Counted from the first letter of the stretch, positions 37,201 to 47,140 are shown. The stretch: 64,000 bases of DNA from Aldrovandia affinis (GCA_029706075.1 JAINUG010000005.1:7305001-7369000); one strand, 5' to 3'. The notes: generated by a model from the letters alone, not told the origin. Numbers and translations are program-made.

Positions 37201-40200
37201 ATCAGAAACAAATAAAAAAATAAAAAAATTAAAAAACTGTTGGAAATGTACAGAAGGGTCACAAGTTGAAAGTTGCCCCCTTCCTAATGTATGCAACAAA
37301 CGTGTATTTTGGGAGGGAAAAACATGTATTTGGCCCATCAATAAAGGAAGGATTTCAACCACGACCAATGGCTGAAATTCCAAAGGGCAATGGTCACCTT
37401 GAATGCAAGAAATATATATTGTTGTGGTTCTTTTGTCTCTTCGGACATACTCTGACATTCTTTGTGCAAGAGTGTTAGACTGCTTCCCTGTTTGAACAGT
37501 ATAATAAAGCTTGTGTTTTTTCCTTTGTATAGTAGAATGTCCATGACATTTTTGGTGATGATGATGGGATGGTAACATCCGCTGCTACTCAGCCGCAGGG
37601 ACTCCAATGGTCAACTGTGCATGGGGAATATCGAGGGAATAACGAGGACGGTCCAGGGAGCTCTACCCTCGAAAGGAGGACGCGAGACCCGCCTGAGGGG
37701 CCTGCAGGAGTCTGTGGTGGATAACACCATCCCGAACAGAGATAAAAGGGGAGATTGTTTTCTGCAATTAGTACCAAGAGAGAGTAAGCAGGACACAAGA
37801 ATAAAAATGGGGTTGCCCCGCTCGTAGGACTGTTTCCTAAATTCAGTAGGGTGAATTGGATGCCTACAAGTGCTAAGAGGAAATCTTAGGACAATTCAGG
37901 CAGAGTAACTCCACGTGACACCTGCTGTCTCAAGACAAGTATCTGACAGAATATTTTTTTCTAGTTTTCGAAACTTGGAAATTATGATAAGTCAATACTA
38001 ACTGACCAGTATAATAATAGCTATGAGTTGGGGATCTAGAAGAAAAAAAAAATGAAAAAAGGGTTCTTTTCTCTTCTTAAATATATATAAAAAAAAAAAA
38101 AGATTAATTACAAAACTACTTCAAACGAGTATGTGATTGTGTCATTGTGTCATTATCGTGTGATGAGTTTGGGAATATAACAGTAAGACATTGGATCGTA
38201 CCAGGTCCTGGTAATGACTATTATGTGATAGAAAAAACTTGCAACGGAGAACTGACTGACTGCTTATTCATAGAAAAGAGCGAGTGGGATGACTTAATGG
38301 AAGCATACAGTGATTCAGCCGTTGTACGACTGTTCTAAAAAAAAAAAAAAAATAATGAATTTTTTTTAAAGTCTATACTTAGTAGTCGTATGTGTATGAA
38401 TTAATAAAAAATGAATGTGGTCTGAATGAATAAAAAGTGTGCATGTGGATTGAAGGCAACAGCCTGGACGAAGAAAAAAACCCCCAAAAAACTGAGTTTT
38501 AATTTTTTTGTTCATTTGAGTGACAGGATGGGCAACAAAGGGAGTAAGGCGTCAGGTCTCCCTGATCCGCTGGCCGGGCTGGTAAAGGTGATGTATGATA
38601 AATGGAGAATGATGGTCGTAAATCAAGTACCCTTATGGCACAAAATCACTGGGGGATGGTTTCCTTGTAATGGTACACTCAGTACAGAAAGACTAAGCGA
38701 TTGTAGGAGAATGTGCGAAAGGCACCAAGACACAAAGAAGAGAAAAAGTAAAGAAGTAATAGACTGGGACTGTTTTAGGAAATGGGAGAGAGAAGCTGAG
38801 AAAATAAGCAATAGTCAGCAAAAAGCAGATTTAATGCTGGTTAAGGAAAGCAAGAAGGGAGAAACAGATAAGCGCAGACATAGGAAAGTACGAGAGAAGT
38901 TGGATGAGCTCCAACCTCCTCCTTATTCCTTCGAGCGCAGGTGAGTGCCGCAAACAGAAGCGGGAGGGGAAGTCCCCGTCCTGCAAGCAGAGGAGCCGAT
39001 AACCACAGCCCCACCACCCAAAGAGGAATCTCCTACCGAGGGGGAACAGCCTGACTCTCCTGACCGAAACCTGAGAGAAGAAATGGCACAAATGAGAATA
39101 TCATCCCCCCTGCGGCTTTTGGGACACAACTGGCAGGCCTCCTGACCAGGGTCTGTGAGATGCACCCCACACGCACCGACTGGCTGAAGATCCATGCCAC
39201 TTGACAGAACACAGGTGAGACATGTGACGACTACCGCAGCCGAATGGAAGAATGTTTTCAGAAACACTCCGGCCTGGCGGTGGATAACCTAGCACACGGG
39301 ACCTGCTGAAAATCTCTCTGGTGAACGGTCTCCTTCCCCATCTGAAGGACAAAGTGATGACTTCATGCGTCGGCTGGGAACGAAATAGAACGGTGGCTGT
39401 CTGGGAACATGTGAAGCATGCCGAGCGACAAGAAACCCAGAAAGACGGTAAGAAGCAAGTTAAGCTTGAACAGGCGAAGCTGATGTTTTACCAAGCAGGC
39501 GCAGGAGCAGGCCAACAGGGAGCAGCCAGGGGACGGAGCCACAGAAACAGGCCATACAGTGGCTGAGGAAGAGGTTGTGGTGGTGGAGGCAACCAGCAGC
39601 AGCCGGGACAGTGGAGATGTTACAATTGTAATCAACTGGGACACTTTGCCAGAGACTGTCCAAACATGCCCAAAGAAGGTGAAGAAATGACACCTTACAG
39701 GGATTGTTGTAATGCTGTGCTCCAGGGTTTCACTGTATTTTGTCCAGTTAGCTTTCCGGAAGTTACATTGCATGTTTGTTTGGGGCTGTTGACCAATGAA
39801 ACACATAGGTTATCGAGTAAAAAGGGTTTGTGCTGGATGGGGGGTGCCATTGAGGGAACTGACCCAGCACAGGTCATAGGCCATTTGGCTGAGGGGAATA
39901 TGTTGGATGAGTCATGACAAAGTGTAAGATCATTTCTGGATGCCCACTCTGCAAGTGCTTCATCATCACTATCCGTGGCTGAGTACCCCCAGTCTGGATG
40001 GTGGCTGTTGAAGTCCCGCACGTAGATGGCTGGGTGGGGGAGGGTAGGCAGGACTTTGCTCCTAACTGGAATGGGGCTTGTAGACCTACTTGAAACCCTT
40101 CTAGCGTTCCAAGAGTGGTTGTTGCCAGATTGTTTGCTTAGGCAAATGATTTGGACATAGGTTGGACCAGCATAATGGTGGTAACACAGAAGGTCATAGC

Positions 40201-43161
40201 CTTTGACGGAATAGCAGTACCTACTTCTTCTGTTCCAATGTGGGTTTCTTGTAGGCAAATGATATCAGTAGAGTGTTGGACAGCAATGAGTGTTGGAGAG
40301 CTGTCCCTGCTGTAATATAATCTTGGGGCAGTTTTTCATTGTTCTTTTCGGCTTTGGGACTAGGACTAGGATTCTTGGAGGCTATTTACGGATACTGACG
40401 GGGGCGCGGCATGAACTCTGATCTATTGCATCCCGGTTATGGCACTGTGAGCTACCTTAAGTTCACAAACAGTGTGGAGAAGGTTCACGTCACATTCGTG
40501 CTGGGGCATTAAAGTGCTGATAGTGGGCATCCATTGAAGTGGAGTGGGTGAAATTGCCCCACCCACTGAGCAAATGTATATATTTGTATGCATTTCCTTT
40601 GTTCGGGGAGATTCTACTGGATGGAAGGTTCAGAGAAGTCTCCCAGTGCACATCATGATTCAAGTTGTGAATCTACCTAGCAACCTGATGTCTGTCATTC
40701 CTGGGTCAGCTTGGATCTACCTGTGCCAGTTACGCAAACTTCTAGCACAGTAGTAGTCCCAAAACATCTGTGACCTCACTCTGGGCTGGATGCAAGTCCC
40801 AAGACCTCTGACATCTAGCCCAAGAATACATATCTCAGGATTTCTGAATTCTGCACTAACAGGGCCAAGTCTAAGACCCGAGACCTCTGAGATTGACACA
40901 CACCAATCCTGACCTTTAACCTTTTCACCCTCTTCATTAAATAATTCTGTCCTTACAGTTATGTCTGTTGTGTAGTTTATGCAATATCCGGAAATATGAG
41001 GGTCAAGGCAGGAACAGGGCACAACGATATTAGAGTACATGACAAACAGAACCACAGTGGTAGGCCATTTGTTATACTTACTTCATGGAACTAAGGATTG
41101 GAAACACGCTGTTGCCTGCTCCACATCCAACCTATAAAAAAAGATGGGATTGTCTTAAAACATGACTGAATAACACAAGCCAAAAGCTTTACAGACAAAA
41201 TGAATAAAAAATGCAGACAAAACCTCAAGTACAGTACCATATTTTCAGGCATACATGTGTCTTCGTTGCTTTGGATTTACTGGTCTGTTTAAGACCAAGC
41301 AAGAGAAGCCATTATGTTGATAGACTAAGGGAGTGGGAGTACAAGGATGTAAGCCCAATCCTGCTTTTCCATGACACCTCTCTGCACTAAAGGCAATCCG
41401 AAAAAATACGCTGGAAACATGGTACCTCCAAGACCCTGAAATTTGCCAGCATTCCAGAGAAAGGGTCAGTCTGGCCAACTGTCTCTGTGGTCATATTCCC
41501 TCCTCCTTCACCATAACCCTGGGCTTCACAGCCAGCTGCCGTGTGTGTGGATGCCTGTGGCCAGTGCCTCGGCCCGCACTGTCCCCCTCAACCTCAGAAC
41601 TGTGAGGTCCTGCTGACATGAGCTCGGGGAACTCCAGGAACAACCATTTTCGGTCCTTGAAGAACTTGTTCTGGTGCACCTCATAAAAGCTGTCCCAGTA
41701 TTTACAGGCATCTCTGTCATATTTGGCTGAAGGTAAATTTGCAGGTGGAGAGAAGCAAGAGATATACCATTCAGTACAGTTAAATAACAAATTTTCACTG
41801 ATGAATCCATTTTGACTTGTACAATAAGTCTAACAAAAGTTTTTTTTTTTATTGAAGGGGGGGGGACAATTCCACCCCCAGAGGTAAAAGAGAGATAGTG
41901 TACAAATATGTATGGATTTAGATGCATTTGAAATTAGTTTGATGCCTCCAATCAAAGTACAAAAATTTCTGAAACCCGTATTCCTCATATGTAAACTTTT
42001 TCGATTACATTATTTTACAGTCATTTCTCTAGTCAGTTGTCATTACCACCAATTGTGGTACTCCTGGTTAATGACGTTAATATTAACATGCTTAATAAAA
42101 TCAGGCTATACAGTGATTGCCCACTCCATCAGCTTTCTGATGTTTTGCCAAATGTTGCGATTACAACACAGAACTAGAATGACTTTGTTGAGACACAGTA
42201 ATTTGTTTCTTCCAACTATGTTCAGTGGGAAACTAGGAAGATTAACTGTAATTTGGAACTGTAATTTGGAAGAATGTGTAATGAAAATAAATGAGAAATG
42301 AAATACCATTTTAGCTCTTTCATTGACTGAAACAAGTAGTCATACATTGATTAAGGCCCAAGCTTACCTTGTTCATCTGGTGGTATTCTCACATTAGAAT
42401 TTTCTTCTGCTTTCTGTCTTGCATTTTCTTTCTCTTCCTCTGACCACTGGATGTGGTCCCTGCAAATTAGAATTCTGATTCATCAGACAAGTACCCCTTT
42501 TCAAACCAATTTTGACCAAACCAAGTCAGACTTCAGGGGAACAAATATGGGTAACTGCCAAAATAAAGGCCACACTTGAGTAAATGAGGGAGCCTTTAAA
42601 CAGGTGCAGTACCACAAGTGTCTGTCAGTGGGCGCCACGGCCAGTACTGGCAGATAGGCCTGGCTCTCCCTGGGCCTGGGCTATTTGAGTGTCCCCCAGG
42701 TTACCAAAGTGTTACCTTTATTTGGCCATTTACCTGTATATCCAAACATACAATGCAATAAAGCCTTACACAAAATGAAAAGGATTATCTAAGGAAAAAG
42801 TTAAAATTAGTATTAAATTCATAAAATATTGTGTATGGTAATCATATAAAATATTACTTTTTGTACTATACACAGTGTGCAACATTATTATGGCCATAAT
42901 TTATACTTGGCTAAAGGAAAATATTTAATCTGTTAATACTTAATATCAGCATATGTAAATCATCCTATGAGAAACACTCCATTGTTCCCAGCAGGGGATG
43001 CTGACCTACCACATGTTATGTTGGAAGATGTCGTCGGGGTTGGTCAGTATTCTTGCCCCCAGGGGAGCTGGAGGTCTGCCCCCATGGCTACTTGGTCTGA
43101 AGGGAACCCTTTCCAGAGCCCTCACTACTGTGGCCAGGGACAGATGCCCTAGTACACGCAT
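26687..43161 (-). CDS. mettl8: mettl8: mitochondrial tRNA 3-methylcytidine methyltransferase (9 coding exons)
   Basis: METTL8 uses S-adenosylmethionine to make m3C at position 32 of mitochondrial tRNA-Thr and tRNA-Ser(UCN). Coding exons (descending): 43161-43010, 42459-42368, 41726-41426, 41131-41082, 32376-32319, 30358-30219, 28372-28266, 27069-27004, 26826-26687. Phases fit at every junction. The product is about 368 residues, close to METTL8/METTL2 length. It has an Arg-rich, acid-poor N-terminus like a mitochondrial presequence, then SAM motif I ([13 protein letters not shown]), [49 protein letters not shown] and a [10 protein letters not shown] end. Exon 3 needs a one-base frame change. 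METTL2 is the alternative; the presequence and neighbours favour METTL8. Confidence 0.93.
27004..27069 (-). CDS. mettl8: mettl8 coding exon 8
   Basis: After TTTAACAG it reads [21 protein letters not shown], donor GTATTG. The family usually has NFYVRGDGTRVYFFT, so Val is Ser and Arg is Cys here. Confidence 0.9.
27771..27989. repeat. 219-bp near-perfect hairpin in mettl8 intron 7
   Basis: The arms 27,771-27,865 and 27,895-27,989 are inverted repeats of 95 bp with about four mismatches by eye, around a 29-base centre. They start TTCCAACCTGAAACAGGGCA and end with its near complement. A foldback MITE is the simplest reading. In the mettl8 pre-mRNA it would form a long RNA stem. Confidence 0.9.
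28052..28085. repeat. (TG)n microsatellite
   Basis: About 16 TG units followed by GA-rich sequence, inside mettl8 intron 7. Confidence 0.95.
28266..28372 (-). CDS. mettl8: mettl8 coding exon 7
   Basis: After GTCGGCAG it reads [20 protein letters not shown], then [15 protein letters not shown] plus G, with donor GTATTT. LKPGG...RDYGRYD is a hallmark of the m3C methyltransferase family. Confidence 0.93.
28373..30218. other. mettl8 intron 6
   Basis: No exon, RNA gene or named repeat was recognised in this AT-rich intron. Confidence 0.6.
30219..30358 (-). CDS. mettl8: mettl8 coding exon 6
   Basis: After CTGAACAG it reads [18 protein letters not shown], then [19 protein letters not shown] plus CG, with donor GTAGGT. 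A second possible acceptor 23 bases upstream would break the alignment length. Confidence 0.93.
30359..32318. other. mettl8 intron 5
   Basis: Mostly unique AT-rich sequence. It contains the CA tract at 31,230 and a short tandem duplication around it. Confidence 0.6.
31230..31275. repeat. (CA)n microsatellite with adjacent duplication
   Basis: About 23 CA units. The unit AACTTATTCAGTAAAACACC occurs twice just upstream (about 31,133 and 31,188), each followed by CA repeats. Confidence 0.9.
32319..32376 (-). CDS. mettl8: mettl8 coding exon 5
   Basis: Read as completing AAT then [19 protein letters not shown], with donor GTAAGC. The acceptor is CCAAAAG at 32,377, chosen because the next AG downstream (GTGCAG) would put the conserved YCCDF block out of frame. 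Confidence 0.9.
32999..33347 (+). mobile_element. tRNA-derived SINE, left part (split by a THAP element)
   Basis: The tRNA-like head has a B box (GGGTTCGATCCCC) at about 33,076, followed by the family body. The tail resumes at 34,501 after the inserted THAP-bearing element. AGGACAAAA occurs before (32,990) and after (34,569) the whole SINE and is the likely target duplication. Confidence 0.8.
33518..33718 (+). CDS. THAP-domain first exon of the transposon
   Basis: 67 codons starting [18 protein letters not shown]. The first two zinc ligands (C5, C10), the FPFTKP block and the Trp-poor helix region up to VCSK are visible. The exon ends at a donor (AAG|GTCAGT), where THAP proteins normally continue with HF, giving the final Cys and His. 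The remaining exons are absent. Likely role in the intact element: DNA binding to the transposon ends. Confidence 0.75.
34206..34433 (-). CDS. Opposed exon-like ORF of the same transposon
   Basis: A 75-codon frame starting [19 protein letters not shown] close to the right inverted repeat. EGYIQDI and [10 protein letters not shown] resemble, from memory, the N-terminus of the SWIM/YqaJ-type second protein of ISL2EU elements. That assignment is inference; no catalytic motif is present in this short piece. Confidence 0.45.
   Translation of the reverse strand: MALPLSLTALPGEILSNFWKIDKEISDRTRQKSLQYAFEGYIQDITITLQKNYAKKIRIEGIAYRSQSKSESPGD
34501..34568 (+). mobile_element. tRNA-derived SINE, right part (tail)
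   Basis: CCATATTGGGAGAAAATGGG followed by an A/T-rich end is the tail of the SINE interrupted at 33,348. Confidence 0.75.
34640..34737 (+). mobile_element. SINE tRNA-like head only
   Basis: GCCTCCCGGGTGGTCTAGCG and the B-box-like GGGGTTCAATTCC match the SINE head at 21,869. The body and tail are missing, so this is a fragment. The sequence departs from a functional tRNA. Confidence 0.7.
34738..35959. other. mettl8 intron 4, unassigned part
   Basis: No gene or named repeat was recognised. Confidence 0.45.
35960..36430 (+). mobile_element. BEL/Pao LTR retrotransposon fossil (pol fragment)
   Basis: Isolated pol sequence after the RT core. The block [11 protein letters not shown] followed by a [17 protein letters not shown]-type stretch is characteristic of BEL/Pao. 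No LTRs were found. The fragment is broken in several places and looks old. Confidence 0.65.
36440..37237. repeat. Unclassified repeat with an internal tandem duplication and SINE-like tail
   Basis: Two similar blocks (about 36,970-37,040 and 37,085-37,155) share AACAGCCC, CAAGAAAGT, GAAATAGG and a CTCTATAATCA motif. ATTGGCTACCAAATGGAGAA at about 37,171 matches the SINE tail seen elsewhere. No coding sequence was found. Confidence 0.5.
37238..37548 (+). repeat. 5' LTR of the retroviral fossil
   Basis: Starts TGTTGGAAATG and ends TCCATGACA, with AATAAAGC as poly(A) signal near 37,503. It is followed after four bases by TGGTGATGATGATGGGAT, a TGG-starting block in the position of a primer-binding site. 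Confidence 0.65.
38528..38944 (+). pseudogene. gag-type matrix region of the retroviral fossil
   Basis: An open stretch of 138 codons starting [15 protein letters not shown], basic and rich in Lys/Arg in its second half, ending near [10 protein letters not shown]. It fits a matrix domain with a late motif. Part of a fossil; not expected to be functional. Confidence 0.65.
39700..40340 (-). mobile_element. Jockey/I-type LINE endonuclease fragment
   Basis: The minus strand reads [20 protein letters not shown], then [17 protein letters not shown], close to the [12 protein letters not shown] endonuclease block of jockey/I-group LINEs. The start of the domain (a WNCRGLSN-like stretch) is near 40,330. 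It is frame-broken and directly abuts the retroviral fossil on its right. Confidence 0.65.
40341..41081. other. mettl8 intron 4, part next to exon 4
   Basis: No gene or repeat family was recognised. GCCCCACCCACTGAG and nearby GGAGTGGGTGAAATTG form a short inverted pair. Confidence 0.45.
41082..41131 (-). CDS. mettl8: mettl8 coding exon 4 (SAM motif I)
   Basis: After TTTTATAG it reads [16 protein letters not shown] plus AA, with donor GTAAGT. GCGAGN is the SAM-binding loop. Confidence 0.93.
41426..41726 (-). CDS. mettl8: mettl8 coding exon 3 (contains a frame change)
   Basis: Starts after TTCAG as [20 protein letters not shown], then [15 protein letters not shown], strongly conserved. The frame reaches a stop near 41,491. 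The last part of the exon ([12 protein letters not shown], then donor GTACCA) is conserved but lies in another frame. The exon is 301 bases, one short (or two too many) of what the flanking phases need. The switch must lie in the poorly conserved linker between about 41,600 and 41,492. Confidence 0.85.
42368..42459 (-). CDS. mettl8: mettl8 coding exon 2
   Basis: Preceded by TTTGCAG. It completes the split Trp codon (TG|G) and reads [20 protein letters not shown] to PPDEQ, matching the METTL8/METTL2 helix before the catalytic domain. Donor GTAAGC. Confidence 0.93.
42547..42738. mobile_element. Short MITE with CAGGTAACTGCCAAAATAAAG-type ends
   Basis: Inverted ends: GGGTAACTGCCAAAATAAAG at the left and a right end that reads inward as CAGGTAAATGGCCAAATAAAG. 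They match the ends of the Tc1-like family at 46,340, 51,901 and 62,189. At 192 bp it is a deletion derivative, in mettl8 intron 1. Confidence 0.7.
43010..43161 (-). CDS. mettl8: mettl8 coding exon 1 (presequence)
   Basis: Starts [19 protein letters not shown] and ends PDDIFQHNM plus TG, with donor GTAGGT. Five Arg and one acidic residue in the first 30 suggest a mitochondrial targeting signal. [10 protein letters not shown] matches the METTL8 family block PLGSRILTDP. A strong acceptor (TTTTTTTTAGCAG) at about 43,208 indicates that the exon begins at 43,207 and that a non-coding exon lies further upstream. Confidence 0.9.
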
Positions 43162-43221
43162 TCCGCCTCCTCATCACATAAGAACAGACAAAAAAGGCAT
43201 TAAAACACTGCTAAAAAAAAC

Positions 43222-45890
43222 CTAGAACTGCACACAGTACTCTAAGTGAGGTCTTACAAAGGCATTATATAACATTAATATAGCCTCCTTTGATTTATAC
43301 TCAATACATTTTGCTATGTATCCCAGCATCCTGTTGGTATTTTTCACTACTGTAGCACACTGCTTTGATGCAGACTACAATTCCTAAGTCTTTTTCAAAT
43401 TGAACACCGACACATTTTTCTCCTCCCATAAAATACTCCTGTCTTATGTTTTTATTTCCCACATGCATAACTTTACATTTAGCAATATTGAATATCATCT
43501 ACCACGTTTCTGCCCATTCTTTGATTTTGTTCAAATCATCTTGGATTACTTTAGTCAATTCCAAACTGTTTGCCAAACCCCCAAGTTTAGTATCATCTGC
43601 AAATTTAACTATTTTCCTACTAACATCCCTATTAAGATCATTTATGTAAATACAGAAGAGCAGAGGTCCCAGCACCGATCCCTGTGGGACTCCACTGCCC
43701 ACAGAACCTAGGTCAGATACAGCCCCACCTACTGTTACTCTTTGTATTCACCCTTGCAGCCAATTATGAACCCACTCTGAAACAATTCCTGAAATTCCTA
43801 CTGAATTCATTTTAACAATGAGCCTCTGATGTGGTACCTTATCAAATGCTTTCTGAAAGTCAAAATATATAATACCATAAGCCTGGTTCAGGTCAACACA
43901 TTTTGTAGCCTCTTCACAAAAGTCCAGGAGGTTTGTTAGGCATGACCTCCCTTTGAGAAAACCACATTGGCTCTCCCTTAAAATACTATTATTTTTCAAA
44001 AATGGTTCCAACTTGTCCCTAATAATACATCCCAGCATTTCACATGAGATGCAAGTTAAACTGATAGGCCTATACTTCCCTGGGTCAGTATGGTCCACCT
44101 TCTTATATATTGGAATTATACTACCCTGCTTCCAGTCATCTGGTATTTCTCCAGTGTTTATGGATTGCATAAAAAAATCGGTCATTGGTTTATATATAAT
44201 TTCCCCAAGTTCTTTGAGTACTCTGGGACATATGCCATCAGGGCCTGTTGCCTTATTTGTCTTAAGTTTTTGAAGTTTTTGTACTACTTCTACGTCCCTT
44301 ATCTCAAAGTCCTCCAACACATTCTGTACATTGGCTATACATTTAGGCATATTTATAACCTCTTCTCTAGTAAAGCTCTCAACAAAGTAACTGTTTAGTG
44401 TGTTAGCAATATCCTTATTATTATAAAGCAAAGTTCCTTCCTTATTCTCAATGCACTTAACCTCTAATCATTAGCTTTCCTTTTTCTACTACAATATTGA
44501 AAAAACTGATTAGTATTACTTTTTGTATCTTGGGAAATTTTCATTTCAAACCACCTTTTAGCTGCTCTTATTTCCTTTTTAGCATTAGCCCGCAGTTAAA
44601 CATTCTAGTTTGAGGAGGCTGTCTTAACCTGCCAAAAAATATAAAATGTAACTGCACTGTGATCACTTGTCCTACTACCTCTGTGCTGCAAATTCTGTCA
44701 AGATTATTACACAAAACCAGATTGAACTATTGATTTCCCTCTTGTAGGCTGAGTAACAGACTGTACCAAAAAGCAGTCATTGACCACATCTAAAAACTCC
44801 TCTTCACATTTACCCTGACCTGACACTACTTCCCAATTGACAGAGGGGTAATTGAAGTCCATTATTAACATCTCTCCTTCAGCACAGGTTTGTTTTATGT
44901 ACCATAGAGCATAGCATTTATGTTACTATCTGAAGCTGGAGGTCTATAGCATACTCCTATATTAAGGCCCTTCTCATGATCTCCCAGTAATTTCACATAA
45001 AGGGCCACTCCCCCTCCTTTTATTCATTCTATCCTTCCTAAACAATTTGTACCCCTCCACATTATGTTCATCCACATCTGCTGCGCCAAGCCATGTTTCA
45101 GCAATCCCAACGCTGTCATAACCCCCATTCATCATGCCTCCAGTTCCAAAAATGTATTTTTTAGGCTCCTAGCATTTAAACAAATGAACTTAAACACATT
45201 ATGGTCTAAAAAATCTTTATCAATTATATCCTCAGATTTATCCTCCACCCTGGTATCTTCCATCTGGGAAGTCTGCACCTCTCTATCCTTAATACTACTA
45301 CTAATTTCCCTCCCTGCCCCCACAGTCCCTAGTTTAAATATTCCTCAGGTACCCTAAGCATACGCTGGCCCAATACAGCTGTACCCCTCTGGTTCAGGTG
45401 TAGCCCGTCCCACTTGTACATGCCATCCCTGTTCCAAATGGAGTCCCAGTGCCCCATAAACCTGCACCCTTCTTTCCTGCACCAGGTTTGTAGCCACGTG
45501 CCAAATCTTCATGTAAAATTCAGCTTCCATTTACTAGCACGTGGTACTGGTAGAATTCGAGAGAAGACCATCATGGAGGTTCTGCTCCTTAACTTTGATC
45601 CTAATTCTATAAATCTGTCCTGCAAAACCTCAAACCTACCCTTACCTATGTCATTGGTTCCAACATGGACCATGACCACTGGATCTACCCGTGTTCTGGC
45701 CAGGACCTTGTCCGCATGTTCCAGGAGGTCTCTGACCTGAGCACCAGGCAGGCAGCATGCCATTCGAGACTACTTTTCCCGCAAACAGACTATACTGTCT
45801 ACACCTATAATGATTGAGACCCCCACTACTATTAACTTCCTTTTCCTGGGTGGTGTGTCTGCAAGGGTGCCCTGGGGCTCATCAGTCCTC
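43222..45890 (-). mobile_element. CR1-clade LINE fragment (ORF1 esterase, endonuclease start, RT)
   Basis: Minus strand, in gene order. ORF1 carries an SGNH-esterase-like domain (VHVGTNDIGKG near 45,660; WDGLHLNQRG near 45,400), known from CR1 ORF1. ORF2 starts near 45,190 (FICLNARSLKN). A 227-codon RT frame (44,431-43,748) has TNKATGPDGICPRVLKEL, KYRPISLTCISCEMLG and [35 protein letters not shown] and [10 protein letters not shown] follow at 43,499-43,702. Much of the endonuclease is absent or degenerate, and the 3' end is missing: sequence stops near EYCVQF. Dead copy just upstream of mettl8 exon 1. Confidence 0.88.
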
Positions 45891-46339
45891 CTAAATAATA
45901 TTAATTATAAAGGTTGTTTTTTTCCATCTTCTCTGTGAATACAATATACAGTTTGTGAATTAATGTAGTATCTATGGATTGGTTATGTTAATTTATTGAA
46001 CTAAGCTTTAACCAAACCAGAGGAATCCAGTTCTGTCCAACATCTCTCTGCCCCAAACAGGACAAAGCCATAAAAGTGGTCCAGTACTGACCCCCCACCT
46101 ACCAAACTCCTGGTCTTGTGATTGGAGGACATCCAACAGCTAGGATTGGTTACCTCTAGGACTATAAAACTCCCTCACCTTGTCTCCTTCACTCTTTCTC
46201 ACCCTACCACTTGCTCTCAGCGTAACTTTTTCTCCCTCAACGGCAGAGGAGCATCTTTGGATCTACGAAGGGATCCAGGTCTACCTTAAACAGCACTGGC
46301 ATTAGAATCAGCTAAATTAACTTTCATCAATATATTTCA
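45891..46339. other. Unassigned sequence with promoter-like text
   Basis: GATTGGTTACCTCTAGGACT, then ATAAAACTCCCTCACC, then a C/T-rich run looks like a CCAAT plus TATA promoter, perhaps from a retroelement. No coding sequence was found, and I cannot tie it to mettl8. Confidence 0.3.
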
Positions 46340-46827
46340 CAGCAAGTAAATAAGAAATGTTCCAAAGCAATGTTTCCCGTATTTCCCACATTTTTTGTTG
46401 TTGCTTGTTTGTTTTGCCTTGCATCTCAAACCAATGCATGGTAGAGGAGTATGCGCTTTTGACCAGTTACCCCTATTTGATGATGATGCTGTTGATGAAG
46501 TCTTTCTCTCAGACATCCATGCCAACATCACCTTAGCCACTGTTCCCGTGAAACATCGGCAAGTTGAGCAGTCTTCATCACTGAAGCTCCTGCCAAACGT
46601 GGCCCAATAATCACTGTTTTTCACTGACAATGAGATCTCTTCTTCTAGCCATGGTAGCCAAAATAATGGGCAACTGAGCCTGCCCAGCATTTTTATACAT
46701 GACCCTAAGCATGATGGGATGTTAACAACTTAATTAACTTAGGAAGCACACCTGTGTGCAAGCACCTGCTTTCAATAAACTTTGTATTCATTTGCTGAAG
46801 TGTTTCCTTTATTTTGGCAGTTACAAG
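46340..46827 (-). mobile_element. Tc1/mariner-like transposon, N-terminal transposase half
   Basis: The minus strand starts with the family inverted end (CTGCCAAAATAAAGGAAAC) and carries the helix-turn-helix part of the transposase. CFTGTVAKVMLAWMSERKTS is clear, with other blocks in shifted frames. The catalytic half is missing at 46,340. Confidence 0.75.
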
Positions 46828-46904
46828 CATTTCAGTCCTCTACCACAAAAGGGTGGATGGAGCCTCAGTTTCAAGCCATGTGTCAAGCAATCATTCAATA
46901 AATT

Positions 46905-47140
46905 GAATGCACGGCAGGGCACGAGTCCGTCGAGGAGAAGGTTAAGGCGTCCGTGGAAGAATTCCCGTCTCGGAAGAGGCGGGAACAATCGGCCAGGAAT
47001 GTGTGTCTCGCTCCCGGAGGACGGGCAATGGACTCGTGGGGGTGGGAAATTGAAATAAATAGAGGGTTTAATTGGCAACCAAATTGGGAGAAAAACTGGA
47101 AAAAATCGGAAATAAATGTATTAATTTTTTTTATTTTTTA
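46905..47140 (+). mobile_element. tRNA-derived SINE, 5'-truncated
   Basis: GAATTCCCGTCTCGGAAGAG, GGACGGGCAATGGACTCGTG and GGCAACCAAATTGGGAGAAA match the 3' two thirds of the SINE at 23,765. Confidence 0.75.

Larger units (their letters stand above)
37238..39690 (+). mobile_element. Endogenous retrovirus fossil, class I (gamma/epsilon-like): LTR, leader, gag
   Basis: Left to right: a 311-bp LTR (37,238-37,548), a primer-binding-site-like block at 37,553, a leader of about 1 kb, a gag-type region from 38,528 and one CCHC zinc knuckle near 39,620. Gag starts with a myristoylation-type MGNKGSK and carries a PPPY late motif. A single zinc knuckle is usual for gamma- and epsilon-type viruses. No pol, env or 3' LTR is present: the fossil stops where a LINE fragment begins. 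It is broken in several places. Confidence 0.75.

Noticed and set aside
39666-39917. Plus-strand frame continuing after the retroviral zinc knuckle
   Set aside because: Beyond the knuckle it shows no protease pattern and runs antisense to the LINE endonuclease fragment, so it is not read as retroviral.
45880-46330. CCAAT/TATA-like promoter as a mettl8 promoter
   Set aside because: Its direction is plus, away from mettl8, and it looks retroelement-derived. There is no support for use by the host gene.
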